Of a stretch of DNA of 64,000 nucleotides, positions 25,296 to 34,151 are shown piece by piece (the first letter of the stretch is position 1; every line of letters begins with the position of its first letter). The position numbers and the translations under genes are program-made. This DNA is from Brevibacterium pigmentatum. GTDB lineage: Bacteria > Actinomycetota > Actinomycetes > Actinomycetales > Brevibacteriaceae. Location of the stretch: assembly GCF_011617465.1 (NCBI RefSeq), contig NZ_CP050153.1, positions 3,534,001 to 3,598,000 on the forward strand, given 5' to 3'. The notes beneath the pieces were generated by a model. The model saw only the letters and a program-made list of their open reading frames with translations, was not told the origin of the DNA and did no database searches.

Positions 25296-26702
25296 GTGAC
25301 ATCTCGCCCCGCCCGCCGCCCGCTCGCGCGAGCCCTCCTCTGGACCGGCATCTCCGCTGTCACCGGTGTGCTCCTGCTCTTCATCGTCGTCGGAATCGAA
25401 TGGCCGGATCTTGAGAGCGCAGAAGCCCAAGATGACGCGCTCTTCTTCGAATTCCTCGTCCATCTCGCCTTTGGGTTCGTCGGTCTCGTCTGCCTGCCCA
25501 TCGTCCTCGCGTTCGACGGACGCCGAGTTCCGCGCACTCAGCTGAGACCGAAGGTCCTGGCCGCAGAGAAGCTGCGCGAGTTCCTCACTGTCTCCGGCCG
25601 CGGCGGTGAGGAATACCTCGCCGCTGACGGATCCGTCGAATCGCTCCAGCGCCGTCCGGGCGGCTGGATTCCCGTCACCGTCGGAATCATCGGCATCCTC
25701 ATCGGCACAGTCAGCACCCTCGGTGCCATCGCGGCCTCGATCATGCTCGTCTCCCTGTCGGCCCGGCGCAGCTGGGCACTCGACTTCGGCGCACTCGCCG
25801 CCACGCTGGCATCCTTCTCAGCCACCTATATCCTCACCCCGCAGGCGGCGGGAGCCTTCGACCTTCCCGTGTTCGTCTTCGGCGGCACGATGTACGCCGT
25901 CCTCGTCATCATCGGCGTCATCCGCGGCTCCCGCGAGCAGGGCTTCATCGACTCCGCCGCGCAGACCCTGCTGCGCGAACGCTCACGGCAGGACCGTGCC
26001 ATCGCCGAGGTGCGCCGCGGTATCGCCCGTGACATGCACGATTCCCTGTCCCACCACCTGTCCGTCATCGCGATGTACTCCGGTGCGCTGTCCGTGCGGC
26101 AGGACCTCGACCCCGATGAGGTCCGCGAAAGCGCCCGCCTCATCGCCGATGCGGCCCGCCGCTCCGGTGTCGAACTCCGCGAAGTGCTGACAATGCTGCG
26201 CAGCGACGATCAGGGCACGGTCATCGACCCCGACATCGACCGCCTCGTCGCGGCCAGAGGCGACACCGCCGAACTGCGCTACCTCGAACCGGTGACTGCC
26301 GAAGCTCTCCACCGGTGCGGGGCACTCGAACAGACGACGATCTATCGCTTCGTCCAGGAGGCGATCACGAACGCCGTCAAACACGCTCCCGGCCAGAAAG
26401 TGACGATCAATGTCGGCTTCGACGAGGCCGACGGCCACCTCGAACTCGTCGCCAGCAATCCGCACACCGGGCTGGCCCCGGCCTTCCGCGCCGGCGCGCA
26501 GCAGCTCGTCACCGGATCCGGGTTGGGACTGCTCGGACTGCGGGAGAGGATGGAGGCGATGGGCGGCGATCTCACGGTGACGACGACCCCGGAGTTCACC
26601 CTCCGCGCCCGCATCCCCATCGACTCAGCCGTCCTCACAGACGACGATTCAGAGGGCGCCGCCGGCACGGCCGGCTCCCCGGACGAACAGGAGAGACCAT
26701 GA
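25296..26702 (+). CDS. Sensor histidine kinase (HisKA_3 family)
   Basis: 468-residue kinase with about six hydrophobic helices in two clusters (residues 12-72 and 124-210), no extracytoplasmic domain of size, then the phosphoacceptor segment RRGIARDMHDSLSHHLSVIAMYS with His248 as likely site. The ATPase domain contains RFVQEAITNAVKHAPG (N box) and GSGLGLLGLRERMEAMGG. The C-terminal tail is acidic. The start is GTG 25296 with GAAGG before it. The stop overlaps the ATG of the response regulator, so the pair is a standard two-component system. It is divergent from the CPBP gene with about 180 bases between. Confidence 0.9.
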   Translation: MTSRPARRPLARALLWTGISAVTGVLLLFIVVGIEWPDLESAEAQDDALFFEFLVHLAFGFVGLVCLPIVLAFDGRRVPRTQLRPKVLAAEKLREFLTVSGRGGEEYLAADGSVESLQRRPGGWIPVTVGIIGILIGTVSTLGAIAASIMLVSLSARRSWALDFGALAATLASFSATYILTPQAAGAFDLPVFVFGGTMYAVLVIIGVIRGSREQGFIDSAAQTLLRERSRQDRAIAEVRRGIARDMHDSLSHHLSVIAMYSGALSVRQDLDPDEVRESARLIADAARRSGVELREVLTMLRSDDQGTVIDPDIDRLVAARGDTAELRYLEPVTAEALHRCGALEQTTIYRFVQEAITNAVKHAPGQKVTINVGFDEADGHLELVASNPHTGLAPAFRAGAQQLVTGSGLGLLGLRERMEAMGGDLTVTTTPEFTLRARIPIDSAVLTDDDSEGAAGTAGSPDEQERP

Positions 26703-27331
26703 CGATCCGCGTCATCATCGCCGACGACGAATCGCTCATGCGCTCCGGCCTCAAGCTCCTCCTCGGCGCCGCCGATGACATCGACGTCATCGCCGAGGCG
26801 GTCGACGGTGTCGAAGCCATCGACCTCGCTCGCCGGCTGAGTCCCGACCTCGTGCTCATGGACATCCGGATGCCCCGCCTCGACGGTCTCGAGGCCGCGC
26901 AGACACTGCTGAGCGATCCCGAGCACCCACAGGTGCTCATGCTCACGGCCTTCGGCACCGACGATTTCATCCACCGTGCCCTGCAGTCCGGGGCCGCGGG
27001 CTACATCCTCAAGGACACCCCGCCGGAAGAGCTCATCAATGCCGTCCGGGCGGCGGCCGACGGCACCCGCACTCTGTCGGCGACCGCCCTGGCCACGTTG
27101 ATGTCGTCCCGTCCGCCCGCCTCGGCGCCGGGTCAGGATCCGCTCGCGTCGCTGTCGACACGGGAGCGGGAGATCGCCGAGGCGGTCGCACAGGGTATGA
27201 CGAACGCGCAGGTGGCGCGGTCGCTGTTCGTTTCGACCGCAACGGTGAAGACCCACTTGGCACGCGTCTTCGACAAGCTCGAGGTGACCTCGCGAGTGCA
27301 GCTGGCGCTGCTCGTCAACGCACGCCGCTGA
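26699..27331 (+). CDS. NarL/LuxR-type response regulator
   Basis: 210-residue regulator. The receiver domain has D9, D10 and phosphorylation site D55 in LVLMDIRMPRLDG, and K in GYILKDTPPEE. The LuxR helix-turn-helix contains LSTREREIAEAVAQGMTNAQVARSLFVSTATVKTHLARVF. ATG 26699 overlaps the kinase stop and follows CAGGAGAG. An open frame further upstream lies within the kinase coding sequence in another frame and is rejected. A perfect bidirectional terminator follows 14 bases after the stop. Confidence 0.91.
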   Translation: MTIRVIIADDESLMRSGLKLLLGAADDIDVIAEAVDGVEAIDLARRLSPDLVLMDIRMPRLDGLEAAQTLLSDPEHPQVLMLTAFGTDDFIHRALQSGAAGYILKDTPPEELINAVRAAADGTRTLSATALATLMSSRPPASAPGQDPLASLSTREREIAEAVAQGMTNAQVARSLFVSTATVKTHLARVFDKLEVTSRVQLALLVNARR

Positions 27332-27345
27332 GCAGCCCACCAGAC

Positions 27346-27390
27346 GACAGAGCCGCCCGTCCGCAAATGCGGGCACCGGGCGGCTCTGTC
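27346..27390. terminator. Bidirectional terminator
   Basis: A perfect 14-base inverted repeat, GACAGAGCCGCCCG (27346-27359) and CGGGCGGCTCTGTC (27377-27390), with a 17-base loop lies between the convergent response-regulator and SDR genes. Confidence 0.78.
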
Positions 27391-27440
27391 GGTCAGGCGA
27401 TTATTTCGGGGAGGACATCCTCGGTGAGAGTGTCAGGCGA

Positions 27441-28202
27441 TCATTTCGGGGCCATGCGGATGGCGCCGTCGAGGCGGATCGTCTCACCGTTGAGCATCGG
27501 GTTGGCCACGATCGACTCGACGAGCTGCGCGTACTCGGCGGGCTTGCCCAGCCGGGCCGGGTGCGGGACGGACTTGCCGAGGGATTCCTGCGCCTCGGCG
27601 GGCAGGCCGGCCATCATCGGGGTCTCGAAGATGCCGGGGGCGATGGTGACGACGCGGATGAGGGAGGCGGCGAGCTCGCGGGCCATCGGGAGGGTCACCG
27701 AGGCCACGGCGCCCTTGGACGCGGAGTAGGCGATCTGGCCGATCTGGCCGTCGAAGGCCGCAACGGAGGCGGTGTTGATGATGACTCCGCGTTCCTCGCC
27801 TTGCGTCTCTTGGTTCTGCATGGCCGCGGCGGCGAGGCGACAGACGTTGACGGTGCCGACGATGTTGATGTTCAGCACCTTCTGGAATGCTTCGAGCGGC
27901 AGCGGACCCTTGCGAGAGACGAGCTTTCCGGGGGTCGCGACACCCGCGCAGTTGACGACGACGCGCAGAGCGCCGAGTCCGGTGGCGGTGTCGACTGCGG
28001 CCTGAACCTGCTCTTCGTTCGTGACGTCAGCAGTGACGAAATGGGCGGAATCGCCGAGTTCGGCGGCGGCCTGCTGCCCCACCTCGGCGTTGAGATCGAC
28101 CATGACGACCTGGGCTCCGGCGGCCAGGAGGCGTTCGGTGGTGGCGCGGCCGAGGCCGGAGGCCCCGCCGGTGACGAGGGCGACGGTGTTCGTGAGATCC
28201 AT
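27441..28202 (-). CDS. SDR family dehydrogenase (3-hydroxyacyl-CoA dehydrogenase type II-like)
   Basis: 253-residue short-chain dehydrogenase. TGGASGLG is the nucleotide loop, VDLN after strand two suggests NAD preference, NCAGVA is conserved, INTASVAAFDGQIGQIAYSASKGAV holds the Ser-Tyr-Lys triad, and APGIFETPMMAGLP is the substrate loop. The whole resembles HSD17B10-type 3-hydroxyacyl-CoA dehydrogenases of fatty-acid or branched-chain degradation. ATG 28202 follows AAAGGACACTC, better than the upstream ATG 28217. It may be regulated with neighbours by the nearby TetR protein. No other beta-oxidation gene is adjacent. Confidence 0.87.
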   Translation of the reverse strand: MDLTNTVALVTGGASGLGRATTERLLAAGAQVVMVDLNAEVGQQAAAELGDSAHFVTADVTNEEQVQAAVDTATGLGALRVVVNCAGVATPGKLVSRKGPLPLEAFQKVLNINIVGTVNVCRLAAAAMQNQETQGEERGVIINTASVAAFDGQIGQIAYSASKGAVASVTLPMARELAASLIRVVTIAPGIFETPMMAGLPAEAQESLGKSVPHPARLGKPAEYAQLVESIVANPMLNGETIRLDGAIRMAPK

Positions 28203-28267
28203 GAGTGTCCTTTGCATCGCTGAGCGAACAGTTGATCACTGTGACTCTAACGCAAGTGCGGGGACGA

Positions 28268-28301
28268 CGAAGCCCGCCGGTCGGGTGACCGGCGGGCTTC
28301 G
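28268..28301 (-). terminator. Terminator downstream of the FMN reductase gene
   Basis: A perfect 15-base stem, CGAAGCCCGCCGGTC (28268-28282) and GACCGGCGGGCTTCG (28287-28301), with a GGGT loop. It follows the stop of the 28321-28899 gene by 19 bases and separates it from the SDR gene's promoter. Confidence 0.82.
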
Positions 28302-28320
28302 AAGATGGTGTCGGGCAGAC

Positions 28321-28899
28321 TCAGGCGGCCTGCTCCTCGGCGTCGGATTCGCGCACGGACTTCAGGGCCTCACCCCAGGCGACGATGTCGTCGACCATGG
28401 ATGCGAACGGGGCGGCCGAGACCTCGGTCGGGGCGAAGGTGCCGTCGGCAACGTCGGTGAAGATCGAGAACGATGCCTGGTCGCGGACGACGGCCAGCTT
28501 GTAGTTCGCGAGGATATGGCGCAGGTGCTCAGCGGCGCGCACTCCCTTGTCGGCGCCGTAGTTCACGATGCCTGCGACCTTGTGGTTGAACTCGGTGGCA
28601 ACGAAATCGAGGGCGTTCTTCAGCGAGCCGGAGATCGAGTGGTTGTACTCGGGCGTGACGAAGATGAAGGCGTCGAACTCTTCGAGCTTCGCACCCCAGG
28701 CCTTCGTGTGGTCGTTGGCGTACATCTTCGCGCCGGCGGGGACCACCTCGTCGAGCAGGGGCAGGTCGAAGCTGCCGAAGTCGACGACCTCGGCGCGGAC
28801 ATCATCATTGGAAGCCAGCTGCTGCTCGACCCAGTTCACGATCTGCGGGTTGAGAGCCTGCGGGCGGGAGGTTCCGGGAATGATGGCAATGTTGAGCAT
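28321..28899 (-). CDS. NADPH-dependent FMN reductase-like oxidoreductase
   Basis: 192-residue flavodoxin-like reductase. The N-terminal IIPGTSRPQALNPQIVNWV binds the FMN phosphate. The segment FIFVTPEYNHSISGSLKNALDFV is the family signature around the flavin, and GIVNYGADKGVRAAEHL follows. Members reduce FMN or azo and quinone compounds with NAD(P)H. Of several ATGs at the start, 28899 fits TGAGGATGCAT and the conserved first strand. Divergent from the TetR gene, with a TetR-like dyad in the shared 397-base region, so regulation by that protein is plausible. Confidence 0.86.
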   Translation of the reverse strand: MLNIAIIPGTSRPQALNPQIVNWVEQQLASNDDVRAEVVDFGSFDLPLLDEVVPAGAKMYANDHTKAWGAKLEEFDAFIFVTPEYNHSISGSLKNALDFVATEFNHKVAGIVNYGADKGVRAAEHLRHILANYKLAVVRDQASFSIFTDVADGTFAPTEVSAAPFASMVDDIVAWGEALKSVRESDAEEQAA

Positions 28900-29296
28900 A
28901 TGCATCCTCAATTCGTTGAGCGGTGTCCGCCGGCCGGGCGGCCGTGGCGGTCGAGTTCACGGGGCAGAGCCTGCGATCTCGGCATGCCGAATCGCCTGCA
29001 GCTCCGCACTGACCAACATGGTTGAACGCTCAATCATTCCCCACATTCGAGTGACCCTGGTCACTGATCAGCGCAAGGTGAGGTCACTGTCCAGCCACTG
29101 GTCGATCACTGTCCTGATGACGAGATCCGATGGAATCCGCATTCGGTCGCAACGGACGCTGAACACGGTGATACCGTAATTCCCCGCGAAATCAGGCCCG
29201 CAGAGACCACCGGTCGTGTATGGTCGTTGGGCAAGTGAAAGACTGTTCGTTAAAAAGTCGGCTTCAACGAAAAACTAGGCAAGGAGTCCGGTCATC
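28900..29296. promoter_or_regulatory. Divergent control region with TetR-like dyad
   Basis: 397 bases without a convincing gene, between the FMN reductase and TetR genes. The dyad TTGAACGCTCAA (29022-29033, 4-base arms TTGA/TCAA) is a possible operator. A second inverted pair, TTCGTT (29246-29251) and AACGAA (29266-29271), lies just upstream of the TetR ribosome site. I see no clear consensus promoter hexamers. Confidence 0.35.
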
Positions 29297-29956
29297 GTGC
29301 GCTCAACCAACGGCCGCAACAACATTCTCCGCTCGGCCCGTGACACTTTCGCGGACAAAGGATTCGACGGCGCGTCCATCCGCGATATCGCACAGACAGC
29401 AGGTCTGAGCCTCTCTGCGCTCTACTACTACTTCCCATCCAAGCAGGAAGCTCTCTACGAGCTCGTCCACACCGCGTACACCTGGTACGTCGAGCACTGC
29501 CGAGCGGTCATCGCCGACGTCGATGATGATCCGGTCGGTCAGCTGGCCGTGGCCGTACGCTACCTCGCCCGCTATCGCATGGAAAACGTCTCGGTCTCCA
29601 CCGTGCTGCTGCGCGACACCGAACGCCTCACCGGCGACAACGCGGTCCGCGTCAAGGAACTCCAGCGGGAAGCTCGCGAGATCATGGGCGATATCGTCCA
29701 GGCCGGCATCGACGCAGGCACGTTCCGCGTCAACAGTGCGGCTCTGGCCACTCGCGCAATCCACTCGATCTGCAATTCGCTCTCGCTGTGGTACCGACCG
29801 ACGGGCGACCTGACGCCTGACATGATCGAGCGCGACTTCACCCAGTACTCGCTGCGCATCCTCGGCATCGACCCCGACGAGGCCGAACTCGACCGCCTGT
29901 TGGCTCTGCCGGTCAACCAGGCCGGAATGCTCGACTTCATCGCCGACACCAAATAA
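29297..29956 (+). CDS. TetR-family transcriptional regulator
   Basis: 219-residue regulator. The N-terminal helix-turn-helix is NILRSARDTFADKGFDGASIRDIAQTAGLSLSALYYYFPSKQEALYELV, and a ligand-binding helical domain continues to the end (a TetR C-terminal region of the type found on regulators of acyl-CoA catabolism). GTG 29297 follows AAGGAGTCC by ten bases. It is divergent from the FMN reductase and close to the SDR gene, making those two genes plausible targets. The message ends at an exceptionally long palindrome. Confidence 0.88.
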   Translation: MRSTNGRNNILRSARDTFADKGFDGASIRDIAQTAGLSLSALYYYFPSKQEALYELVHTAYTWYVEHCRAVIADVDDDPVGQLAVAVRYLARYRMENVSVSTVLLRDTERLTGDNAVRVKELQREAREIMGDIVQAGIDAGTFRVNSAALATRAIHSICNSLSLWYRPTGDLTPDMIERDFTQYSLRILGIDPDEAELDRLLALPVNQAGMLDFIADTK

Positions 29957-29960
29957 CCCC

Positions 29961-30022
29961 TTGCTACCTGACGGCGGCCCAGCTACCTCGCGCGAGGTTG
30001 CTGGGCCGCCGTCAGGTAGTAA
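29961..30022. terminator. Very long near-perfect palindrome, bidirectional terminator
   Basis: A 20-base perfect outer stem (29964-29983 against 30000-30019) encloses a perfect 14-base palindrome, ACCTCGCGCGAGGT (29985-29998), with one T/T mismatch between them, so the whole can fold as one stem of about 27 pairs. Flanking TT (29961-29962) pairs with AA (30021-30022). It separates the convergent TetR gene and the ABC importer operon. Confidence 0.8.
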
Positions 30023-31849
30023 TTAGGGGGTGGTGCGGAGGGTTCTGGCCAGTTCGCGGCGCTCAGCCTGCTCCTTCGGGTCCGGGACCGGCAGCGACGC
30101 GATGAGACGCTTCGTGTAGTCGTTGTCCGGTGATCCGAGCACCTGCTCACCCGTGCCCTCTTCGAGCAGCTCACCGTGGAAGAGCACCCCGATGCGGTCG
30201 GAGAGCATATCGACCACGGCGAGGTCATGGCTGATGAACAGGGCCGCGAAGTCGAAGCGGTTCTGCAGCTCGACGAAGAGCTCGAGCACCTTCGCCTGCA
30301 CCGACACGTCGAGAGCCGAGGTCGGCTCATCGGCGATGAGCAGCTCCGGATCGAGCGCCAGCCCACGCGCCAACGACGCCCGCTGGCGCTGACCGCCAGA
30401 GAGCTCGTGCGGATAGCGGGCCGCATACGCCTTCGGCAGCTGCACGGAATCGAGGAGTTCGAGCACTCGCTGCGACCTGTCGGACGGGCTCATCTCCCGC
30501 CGGTGGATCGCGAACGGTTCGGCGATGCACTCCCCGATCGTCAAGTGCGGATTGAACGAGGCCGCCGGGTCCTGGAACACAAACCCGATCCGTCGCCGGA
30601 TCTTCGAGAACGCACGCTCCTTGAACCCGACCATCTCGTGCCCGAGCACCGCGAGGCTGCCGCCGCTGGCCCTGGTCAGGCCCGCGATCGCACGCCCGAT
30701 CGTGGTCTTGCCCGACCCCGATTCGCCGACGAGTCCGTAGACCTCGCCGGCCTTGATGTCGAAGCTGACCTTCTTCACCGCGTGGAAGTCCGATTTGCCG
30801 ATTCCGCCCGGATAGACGATGTCGAGATCGCGCGCGGTCACGATCGATTCGCGTGCATCCCTCTCCTTCGCCGAGGCGGTCCCGACCGAGGTCTCCCCCG
30901 CTGAGTCGGTGCGGCGTGAGCCGGCACCGTCCGATGTCTCACCCGTCGACGACGGATCCCCCGCGGTCGCACCGGACTGGGGTTCCGCCTCGGCGGCGGC
31001 CGCCTTGCGACTGCCGGCCACGGTCGACCCGATCCGCGGCACTGCCGCGAGCAGCTCACGCGTGTACTGCTCCTGCGGATCATTGAAGAGCTGCTCGACG
31101 GACGAGACCTCGACGAGGTCGCCGCGCAGCATCACGGCCACGCGATCGGCGAGGTCGGCGACGACGCCCATGTTGTGGGTGATGAGGACGATGGCCGTGC
31201 CCGTCTCGTCCCGCAGTTCGCGCAGCAGGTCGAGGATCTCCGCCTGCACGGTGACGTCGAGGGCGGTGGTCGGCTCGTCGGCGACGATGAGCTTCGCGCC
31301 GAGAGCCAAGGCCATGGCGATGACGATGCGCTGCTTCTGCCCGCCCGAGAACTGGTGCGGATAGTAGTCGAAACGGCTTTCGGCATCGGGGATCCCGACC
31401 TGCTGCATGGCCGTGACGACGCGTGCCTTGAGGGAGGCCTTGCTCGCCTTCCTATCGTGGGCGCGCAGGCCTTCGGCGATCTGCCATCCGACCGTGTACA
31501 CGGGGTTGAGCGCGGTCGACGGCTCCTGGAAGACCATCGCCACATCCCGGCCGCGCATGGCCCGCAGCTCATCGGCGGAGACGCTGAGCACGTTCTGCCC
31601 GGAGATGACGATGGCTCCGGAGCGCTGTGCCGTCTCCGGCAGCAGCCCGAGGATGGACCGGGCGGTCACGGTCTTGCCGGACCCCGACTCACCCACGATC
31701 GCCAGCACCTCACCGGGTGAGACGCTCAGCGATACGTCCTTGACGGCGTGGACGTCCCCGCCGTCGGTGGAGAAGGTGACGTCGAGGCCGTCGACGTCGA
31801 GGATGCTGCCGGTCGCCGAGGCGGTCTGCTCGTGTTTCTGCTTGCTCAT
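30023..31849 (-). CDS. Oligopeptide/dipeptide ABC importer, double ATPase (DppD-DppF fusion)
   Basis: 608-residue protein with two complete ABC ATPase domains. Domain one has Walker A GESGSGKT (53-60), signature FSGGQ (167-171) and Walker B LIVADEP (187-193). Domain two has GESGSGKT (375-382), LSGGQ (483-487) and LLIADEP (503-509). A low-complexity Ser/Thr/Gly/Ala linker of about 60 residues (275-335) joins them. It energises import through the two permeases encoded just upstream. ATG 31849 overlaps the stop of the DppC-like gene. It is the last gene of the operon. Confidence 0.92.
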   Translation of the reverse strand: MSKQKHEQTASATGSILDVDGLDVTFSTDGGDVHAVKDVSLSVSPGEVLAIVGESGSGKTVTARSILGLLPETAQRSGAIVISGQNVLSVSADELRAMRGRDVAMVFQEPSTALNPVYTVGWQIAEGLRAHDRKASKASLKARVVTAMQQVGIPDAESRFDYYPHQFSGGQKQRIVIAMALALGAKLIVADEPTTALDVTVQAEILDLLRELRDETGTAIVLITHNMGVVADLADRVAVMLRGDLVEVSSVEQLFNDPQEQYTRELLAAVPRIGSTVAGSRKAAAAEAEPQSGATAGDPSSTGETSDGAGSRRTDSAGETSVGTASAKERDARESIVTARDLDIVYPGGIGKSDFHAVKKVSFDIKAGEVYGLVGESGSGKTTIGRAIAGLTRASGGSLAVLGHEMVGFKERAFSKIRRRIGFVFQDPAASFNPHLTIGECIAEPFAIHRREMSPSDRSQRVLELLDSVQLPKAYAARYPHELSGGQRQRASLARGLALDPELLIADEPTSALDVSVQAKVLELFVELQNRFDFAALFISHDLAVVDMLSDRIGVLFHGELLEEGTGEQVLGSPDNDYTKRLIASLPVPDPKEQAERRELARTLRTTP

Positions 31850-32907
31850 GCCGTGACCTCCGCGGACTTGGTGTTCTTGACCTTGGCTTTGCGTCGCACG
31901 CGCAGACGCGGATCGTTGAGGTCGTTCATCGACTCACCGACCAGGGTGATTCCCAGCACCGTGAGCACGATGGCCAGGCCCGGGAAAACCGCCGTCCACC
32001 ACACGCCGGAGGTGACGTCCGGCAGTGCCTTGTTGAGGTCGTATCCCCATTCCGACGCCGAGGTGGGTTCGATGCCGAAGCCCAGGAACCCGAGTCCGGC
32101 CAAGGTCAGGATCGCCTCGGAGGAGTTGAGTGTGAAGATCAGCGGCAGGGTCCGCGTGGCATTGCGGAAGATGTGCTTGGAGATGATCCGCGTCTTCGAC
32201 GCGCCGAGGACGATCGCCGATTCGACGAACGGCTCGGCCTTCAGCCGCAGGGTCTCAGCACGGACGACGCGGAAGTACTGCGGGATGAAGACGACCGTGA
32301 TCGAGAACGCGGCCGCGGCGATGCCGCCCCACGCACTCGACTGACCGCCGGAGATCGCGATCGACATGACCAGCGCCAGCAGCAGGGTCGGGAAGGCGTA
32401 GACGGCATCGGCGACGACGACGAGGATGCGGTCGAGCCAACCGCCGATGTAACCGGAGATGAGACCGAGGATGACACCGGCGAAGATCGACATGACCACG
32501 GCCACGACGATGACGGCCACAGCCGTCTGGGCGCCCCAGACGACACGGGAGAAGACATCGTAGCCGCCGACGGTCGTGCCCCAGATGTGGGTGCCGCCGG
32601 GCGGCAGCTTCGAGCCGAAGTTGCCCTCGGAGGTGCCCAGCTGGTTGAACCCGTAGGGGGCGATGAGCGGAGCGAAGATCGCGCAGATGAGCACGATTCC
32701 GCACAGCACCAAGCCGGTGATGAGCATTCCGCGCTGCAGACCGACCGACTGCCTCAGATGGGAGATGATCGGCAGGCGGGAGAACCAGGATTTCCTGGCC
32801 CGGTCGTCGAACGCCACTGCGGGGACACCGGAGCCGGGAGCCTCCTCGGCGAAGGTCTCGGCCGTCTCATCCGGGCCCGGGTTCTGTGGAGTCTCTGGAG
32901 TGGACAT
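31846..32907 (-). CDS. ABC importer permease, DppC-like
   Basis: 353-residue inner-membrane permease. An acidic N-terminal tail of about 55 residues precedes the first helix, and about five further helices follow. The EAA-type loop ATPase contact is seen in [32 protein letters not shown], and the ending [51 protein letters not shown] is typical of DppC/OppC. It overlaps the neighbours at both ends (ATG start at the DppB stop, stop at the ATPase ATG), so it is translationally coupled within the importer operon. Confidence 0.92.
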   Translation of the reverse strand: MSTPETPQNPGPDETAETFAEEAPGSGVPAVAFDDRARKSWFSRLPIISHLRQSVGLQRGMLITGLVLCGIVLICAIFAPLIAPYGFNQLGTSEGNFGSKLPPGGTHIWGTTVGGYDVFSRVVWGAQTAVAVIVVAVVMSIFAGVILGLISGYIGGWLDRILVVVADAVYAFPTLLLALVMSIAISGGQSSAWGGIAAAAFSITVVFIPQYFRVVRAETLRLKAEPFVESAIVLGASKTRIISKHIFRNATRTLPLIFTLNSSEAILTLAGLGFLGFGIEPTSASEWGYDLNKALPDVTSGVWWTAVFPGLAIVLTVLGITLVGESMNDLNDPRLRVRRKAKVKNTKSAEVTA

Positions 32908-33998
32908 CAGTACCTCACTCTCGGGTCGATGAACGCGGCGATGACGTCGACGAGGAAGTTCGTGACCGCAACGATGACGGCGAGGAAGACGACGATTCCC
33001 TGGACGGCCACGAAGTCACGGGCGGTCAGGTATTCGGCGAGCTTGAAGCCGAGCCCCTTCCACTCGAACGTCGTCTCCGTGAGCACGGCGCCGGCGAGCA
33101 TGAGCGCGATCTGCATACCCATGACAGTGATGATCGGGATCAGCGCAGGACGGTACGCATGCTTGGTGACCAGGCGGTACTCGGAGATTCCGCGGGATCG
33201 ACCGGAGTCGATGTACTGCTGTTCGAGCGTGCCGATGAGGTTCGTGCGCACGAGTCGGAGGAACACTCCGGCGGTGAGCACGCCGAGCGCGATCGCCGGC
33301 AGCACCGCATGGGCGAGGACATCGCCGAGGACGGAGAAGTTGCCGATGCGCAGAGCATCGATGAGGTAGAACCTCGTCGGGCCGACGACACCGGACATGA
33401 TGTACTCGGTCTCCGTGGTGCCGCGGCCGGCCACCGGCAGGACCGGCAGGAAGACGCCGAAGATGAGTTTGAGGATCATGCCGGCGAAGAACACCGGGGT
33501 CGCATAGCCGAGGATCGCGAGCACACGCAGTGCCGCATCCGGGGCCTTGTCGCGGTGGTAGGCGGCGAGCATGCCCAGCGGGATGCCGAGGATGAACGCG
33601 ACGATGAGCGCGTAGAAGACGAGTTCGACGGTCGCCGATCCGTAGTTGAGCAGGATCGACGAGACGGGCTGGCCGTCGGAGACCGCGGTGCCGAAGTCGC
33701 CCTTGAGCAGGTTGCCCATGTATTCGAAGTACTGGACGAGGATGGGCCGGTCGTAGCCGGCGGCGTGGACGCGCTCGGCCAGCTGGGCCTTCGTCAGGCG
33801 TCCGCCCAGCGCTGCGGTGATCGGGTCACCGGTGATGCGCATGAGGAAGAACACCAGAGTGGTGAGGATGAAGATGGTGGGAATGATGAGGAGGAAGCGG
33901 ATGAGGACATAGCGTCCCAGACCGCCTCCCGAGGGCTTCTTGACCGCGACCGAAGTCTCGGCGGCCTCTGCCCCTGGTTCGCTGATGGCAGCAGACAT
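32907..33998 (-). CDS. ABC importer permease, DppB-like
   Basis: 363-residue permease. After a 27-residue tail comes GRYVLIRFLLIIPTIFILTTLVFFLMRITGDP, the typical DppB first helix, then the periplasmic segment with YDRPILVQYFEYMGNLLKGDFGTAV, and about five more helices. The cytoplasmic contact loop is YIDSGRSRGISEYRLVTKHAYRPALIPIIT. It ends in FIDPRVRY, the usual DppB tail. It follows the binding-protein gene after a gap with a stable hairpin, which may lower its expression relative to the binding protein. Confidence 0.92.
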   Translation of the reverse strand: MSAAISEPGAEAAETSVAVKKPSGGGLGRYVLIRFLLIIPTIFILTTLVFFLMRITGDPITAALGGRLTKAQLAERVHAAGYDRPILVQYFEYMGNLLKGDFGTAVSDGQPVSSILLNYGSATVELVFYALIVAFILGIPLGMLAAYHRDKAPDAALRVLAILGYATPVFFAGMILKLIFGVFLPVLPVAGRGTTETEYIMSGVVGPTRFYLIDALRIGNFSVLGDVLAHAVLPAIALGVLTAGVFLRLVRTNLIGTLEQQYIDSGRSRGISEYRLVTKHAYRPALIPIITVMGMQIALMLAGAVLTETTFEWKGLGFKLAEYLTARDFVAVQGIVVFLAVIVAVTNFLVDVIAAFIDPRVRY

Positions 33999-34102
33999 GT
34001 GTTCCTTATGGGATGTGTTTCGAGGCGCTCGCGGCGAGGGACGGGCAGGGGTCGCCTCGGTGAGGGGTCACTGCAGATGTACGGACCTCACCGCGAACGC
34101 GC

Positions 34103-34144
34103 CACGAGGTGCAGGCGAACCGGTCGGCTCACCTGCACCTCGTG
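34103..34144 (-). terminator. Intercistronic hairpin in the importer operon
   Basis: A perfect 13-base stem, CACGAGGTGCAGG (34103-34115) and CCTGCACCTCGTG (34132-34144), with a 16-base loop. It lies 8 bases after the binding-protein stop and over 100 bases before the first permease. Partial termination or 3' protection of the binding-protein message would give the usual excess of binding protein. Confidence 0.6.
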
Positions 34145-34151
34145 TGGGTGA

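Noticed and set aside
32886-34151. 421-codon plus-strand frame opposite the DppB-like permease
   Set aside because: Highly acidic and Arg/Gly-rich composition typical of antisense frames; the minus-strand permease is certain.
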